64,000 nucleotides of DNA from Prevotella sp. AGR2160 (lineage in GTDB: Bacteria > Bacteroidota > Bacteroidia > Bacteroidales > Bacteroidaceae), in the NCBI RefSeq assembly GCF_000424185.1, contig NZ_AUJK01000011.1:1-64000 (forward strand), read 5' to 3'. Below the pieces are notes generated by a model that did not search any database, was not told the DNA's origin, and worked only from the letters and a program-made list of their open reading frames with translations. This document shows, one piece after another, positions 62,243-64,000 of the stretch; within the stretch, counting starts at the first letter, position 1; each line of letters begins with the position of its first letter. The translations under genes were made by a program, and so were the position numbers.

Positions 62243-62270
62243 GCGTGGCCGCAACATGGCGGCCACCTAC
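62243..62270. repeat. Family B palindromic repeat (copy 7)
   Basis: GCGTGGCCGCAACATGGCGG followed by CCACCTAC, inverted relative to copy 6. It lies 12 bases after the feoB stop (minus strand). Copies 6 and 7 together can form a larger inverted pair. Confidence 0.88.
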
Positions 62271-62281
62271 AATGGGATTAA

Positions 62282-64000
62282 TTATAGGAACAATAACCCT
62301 ACCCGGAATACGACGGCTGAGACGATCCACGCTAGACATGTCGTGTAGACGGCGGCGAAGCCGGCCCATTTCCAGGATCCCGTCTCTCCCTTGATAGCCG
62401 CGATGGTGGCGATACAGGGGAAGTAGAGGAGCACGAAGAGCAGGAAACAGTAGGCTGTGAGTGTCGCTATGGGCTTTGCCTGTTCGATGCTGATGCCGTC
62501 GGCTTTGGCGAGATCCTTCGTCATCTTCTTACGGAGGAGCTCATATTTGCCACCGGCGTCATTATAACTCGTGTCGTCGGCGAAACTGTCATCATTACTG
62601 TAGAGGACACCCATTGTCGAGGCAACAATCTCCTTGGCACCGACACCGGCGATCAGTCCGATATCGAGCTTCCAGTCGAAGCCTTGCGCACGGAAGACGG
62701 GCTCAACGGCATGTCCGATTTGTCCGATGTAGCTCTGCTCCTGTTGCTGCTGCTTGCTCAACTGTTCGTTGTGCGGGAAGTAGCCGAGGGCCCATACGAT
62801 GATAGAAGCCACGAGGATGATACCGCCCATCTTCTTCAGATACTGCTTACCTTTCTCCCAGGTATGTCGGCCGATAGCCTTCCACGTCGGGAAGCGGTAG
62901 GGCGGCAGCTCCATGACGAACGGCGTATCCTCTCCCTTGACGAGGAACTTGGAGAACACACGACTCATGACGACAGCCATCAGTATACCTATTAAATATA
63001 AGGAGAGCATCACGAGGCTCTGATATTTCACGGCGAAGAACGTACCGATGATCATCACGTAGATCGGCAGGCGGGCCGAGCAGCTCATCAACGGAAGGAT
63101 GAGCATCGTCACCAGGCGGGAGCGCTTGCTCTCGATGGTTCTCGTTGCCATCACGGCGGGCACATTACAGCCGAAGCCCATGATCAATGGGATAAACGAC
63201 TTACCATGCAGACCCATCTTGTGCATGATTTTATCCATGATGAAGGCGGCACGGGCCATATAGCCGCTGTCCTCCATGAAGGAGATGAAGAAGTAGAGGA
63301 TAAGGATCTGCGGAAGGAAGACGATGACGGATCCCACACCGCCGATGACACCGTCGACGAGCATTGCTTTCACCGGTCCGTCGGGGAGCCCCTTACTGAT
63401 GACGTCACCGAGCCAGCCCACGAAGGCATCGATCCAGTCCATCGGGTACTGTCCGATGACGAAGGTGGCGGTGAACATGATGAAGAGGATGAGGATAAAG
63501 ATCGGGAAGCCGATGAACTTATTCGTCAGGATGGCGTCGAGGGCGTGCGTCGTCTGATAGTTGTCCTTCTTATGGCCCGTCTCATAGCCGGCTTCCTCGA
63601 GGGCGCCGTGGATAAAGCCGTATTTGGCATCCATGATAGCTGTCTCACTGTCATCGCCCGTCTCTTCCTTCACACGGCGCGCGGCCTCGTCACGATGGGC
63701 GAAGATCTCCTTGGCGTCGGGGAGGGTAGCAACGAATTTCTCCACTTCCTTATCATTCTCCAACAGTTTGATGGCGAGGTAACGGGTAGAGTAACGGTAA
63801 CGGATATCGTTCTTCTCCTTCTTCAAGTGGTCCTGGATCTCATGGATACCGTTCTCAATCTCATGACCATGGTTGATATGAATATGGCGGAAATGGGGAT
63901 TGCTGTCCTCCGTACTCTCATAGAGTTCGATGACCTGATGGAAAAGCTCCTTCACGCCCTTGCCGCTCTTGAAGACCGTCGGCACCATCGGCAGACCGAA
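62282..64000 (-). CDS. feoB: Ferrous iron transporter FeoB (partial, 5' end beyond the window)
   Basis: At least 572 codons are in view and the frame stays open to the window edge. The visible part begins at the end of the G domain (GLPMVPTVFKSGKGVKELF) and contains the helical region and the whole membrane domain. The FeoB Gate motifs are seen: DSGYMARAAFIMDKIMHKMG, then LIMGFGCNVPAVMATRTIES, then LILPLMSCSARLPIYVMI. The second Gate half has GLIAGVGAKEIVASTMGVLY. The GTPase motifs lie outside the window. FeoB imports Fe(II) into the cytoplasm. A small FeoB-associated protein is encoded far away at 26647-26808. Confidence 0.95.
   Translation of the reverse strand, partial: FGLPMVPTVFKSGKGVKELFHQVIELYESTEDSNPHFRHIHINHGHEIENGIHEIQDHLKKEKNDIRYRYSTRYLAIKLLENDKEVEKFVATLPDAKEIFAHRDEAARRVKEETGDDSETAIMDAKYGFIHGALEEAGYETGHKKDNYQTTHALDAILTNKFIGFPIFILILFIMFTATFVIGQYPMDWIDAFVGWLGDVISKGLPDGPVKAMLVDGVIGGVGSVIVFLPQILILYFFISFMEDSGYMARAAFIMDKIMHKMGLHGKSFIPLIMGFGCNVPAVMATRTIESKRSRLVTMLILPLMSCSARLPIYVMIIGTFFAVKYQSLVMLSLYLIGILMAVVMSRVFSKFLVKGEDTPFVMELPPYRFPTWKAIGRHTWEKGKQYLKKMGGIILVASIIVWALGYFPHNEQLSKQQQQEQSYIGQIGHAVEPVFRAQGFDWKLDIGLIAGVGAKEIVASTMGVLYSNDDSFADDTSYNDAGGKYELLRKKMTKDLAKADGISIEQAKPIATLTAYCFLLFVLLYFPCIATIAAIKGETGSWKWAGFAAVYTTCLAWIVSAVVFRVGLLFL

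Overview
This window is chromosomal DNA from a member of the Bacteroidales, most likely Prevotellaceae. The evidence is: promoters of the Bacteroidetes type (TTTG, about 20 bases, then TAnnTTTG) before many genes; a Rho factor with a very long low-complexity insertion; a type IX secretion plug protein; serine palmitoyltransferase of the Bacteroides sphingolipid type; a complete Na+-NQR operon; and lineage families such as DUF3256, DUF4293, DUF6169 and the Bacteroidetes omega subunit. Base composition is near 50% GC, apart from an AT-rich patch at about 1.95-2.87 kb and another at 59.3-60.0 kb. No phage, integrase, transposase gene or CRISPR array was seen; most of the window is housekeeping.

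Layout. 0-0.31 kb: end of an rRNA operon (23S 3' end, 5S, terminator). 0.36-5.05 kb: DUF3256 protein, a candidate small RNA, patatin lipase, an AT-rich DUF6169 two-gene module, a frameshifted outer-membrane protein gene, a Nudix hydrolase and ispE. 5.15-13.8 kb: dnaB, then a leucine/citramalate operon (leuA, leuC, leuD, cimA-like, leuB) followed by a TPR protein. 14.0-14.2 kb: a 38-residue small-protein gene with its own promoter and terminator. 14.2-22.6 kb: an AspT/YidE-like transporter, pgk, a SLC13 carrier with a Crp/Fnr regulator, DUF488, two small genes, mutY and prmA. 22.7-26.5 kb: a Gly/Tyr/Trp-rich exported protein, a FadL-type porin, and a Fur/PerR regulator beside a rubredoxin-first rubrerythrin. 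26.6-32.4 kb: T9SS plug, tamB and a small FeoB-associated Cys-rich protein in one minus-strand operon. 32.4-45.9 kb: corrinoid adenosyltransferase, tRNA-Pro, rho, ABC-F ATPase, comEC, truA, a DMT permease, a lipid kinase divergent from spt, hisB, a membrane protein and an rRNA/tRNA methyltransferase. 46.1-49.4 kb: bamD, rpoZ, DUF4293, nhaC. 49.7-53.4 kb: a lone FecCD permease and PBP1A. 53.6-59.3 kb: nqrABCDEF. 60.0-64.0 kb: B3/4 protein, a lipoprotein with a palindromic promoter, queC and feoB (cut by the window end).

The genes cover cell-envelope assembly (bamD, tamB, PBP1A, T9SS plug, sphingolipid start), sodium bioenergetics (NQR with NhaC and SLC13 carriers that would use the Na+ gradient), oxidative and iron stress (Fur/PerR-like, rubrerythrin, FeoB and its small partner) and branched-chain amino-acid synthesis.

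The least explained material is between genes: three families of short palindromic repeats, one of which supplies the UAG stop codon of four different genes; two candidate structured small RNAs; three or four very small protein genes; and a perfect 19-bp inverted repeat lying on a promoter. No elaborate new multi-gene system was recognised.
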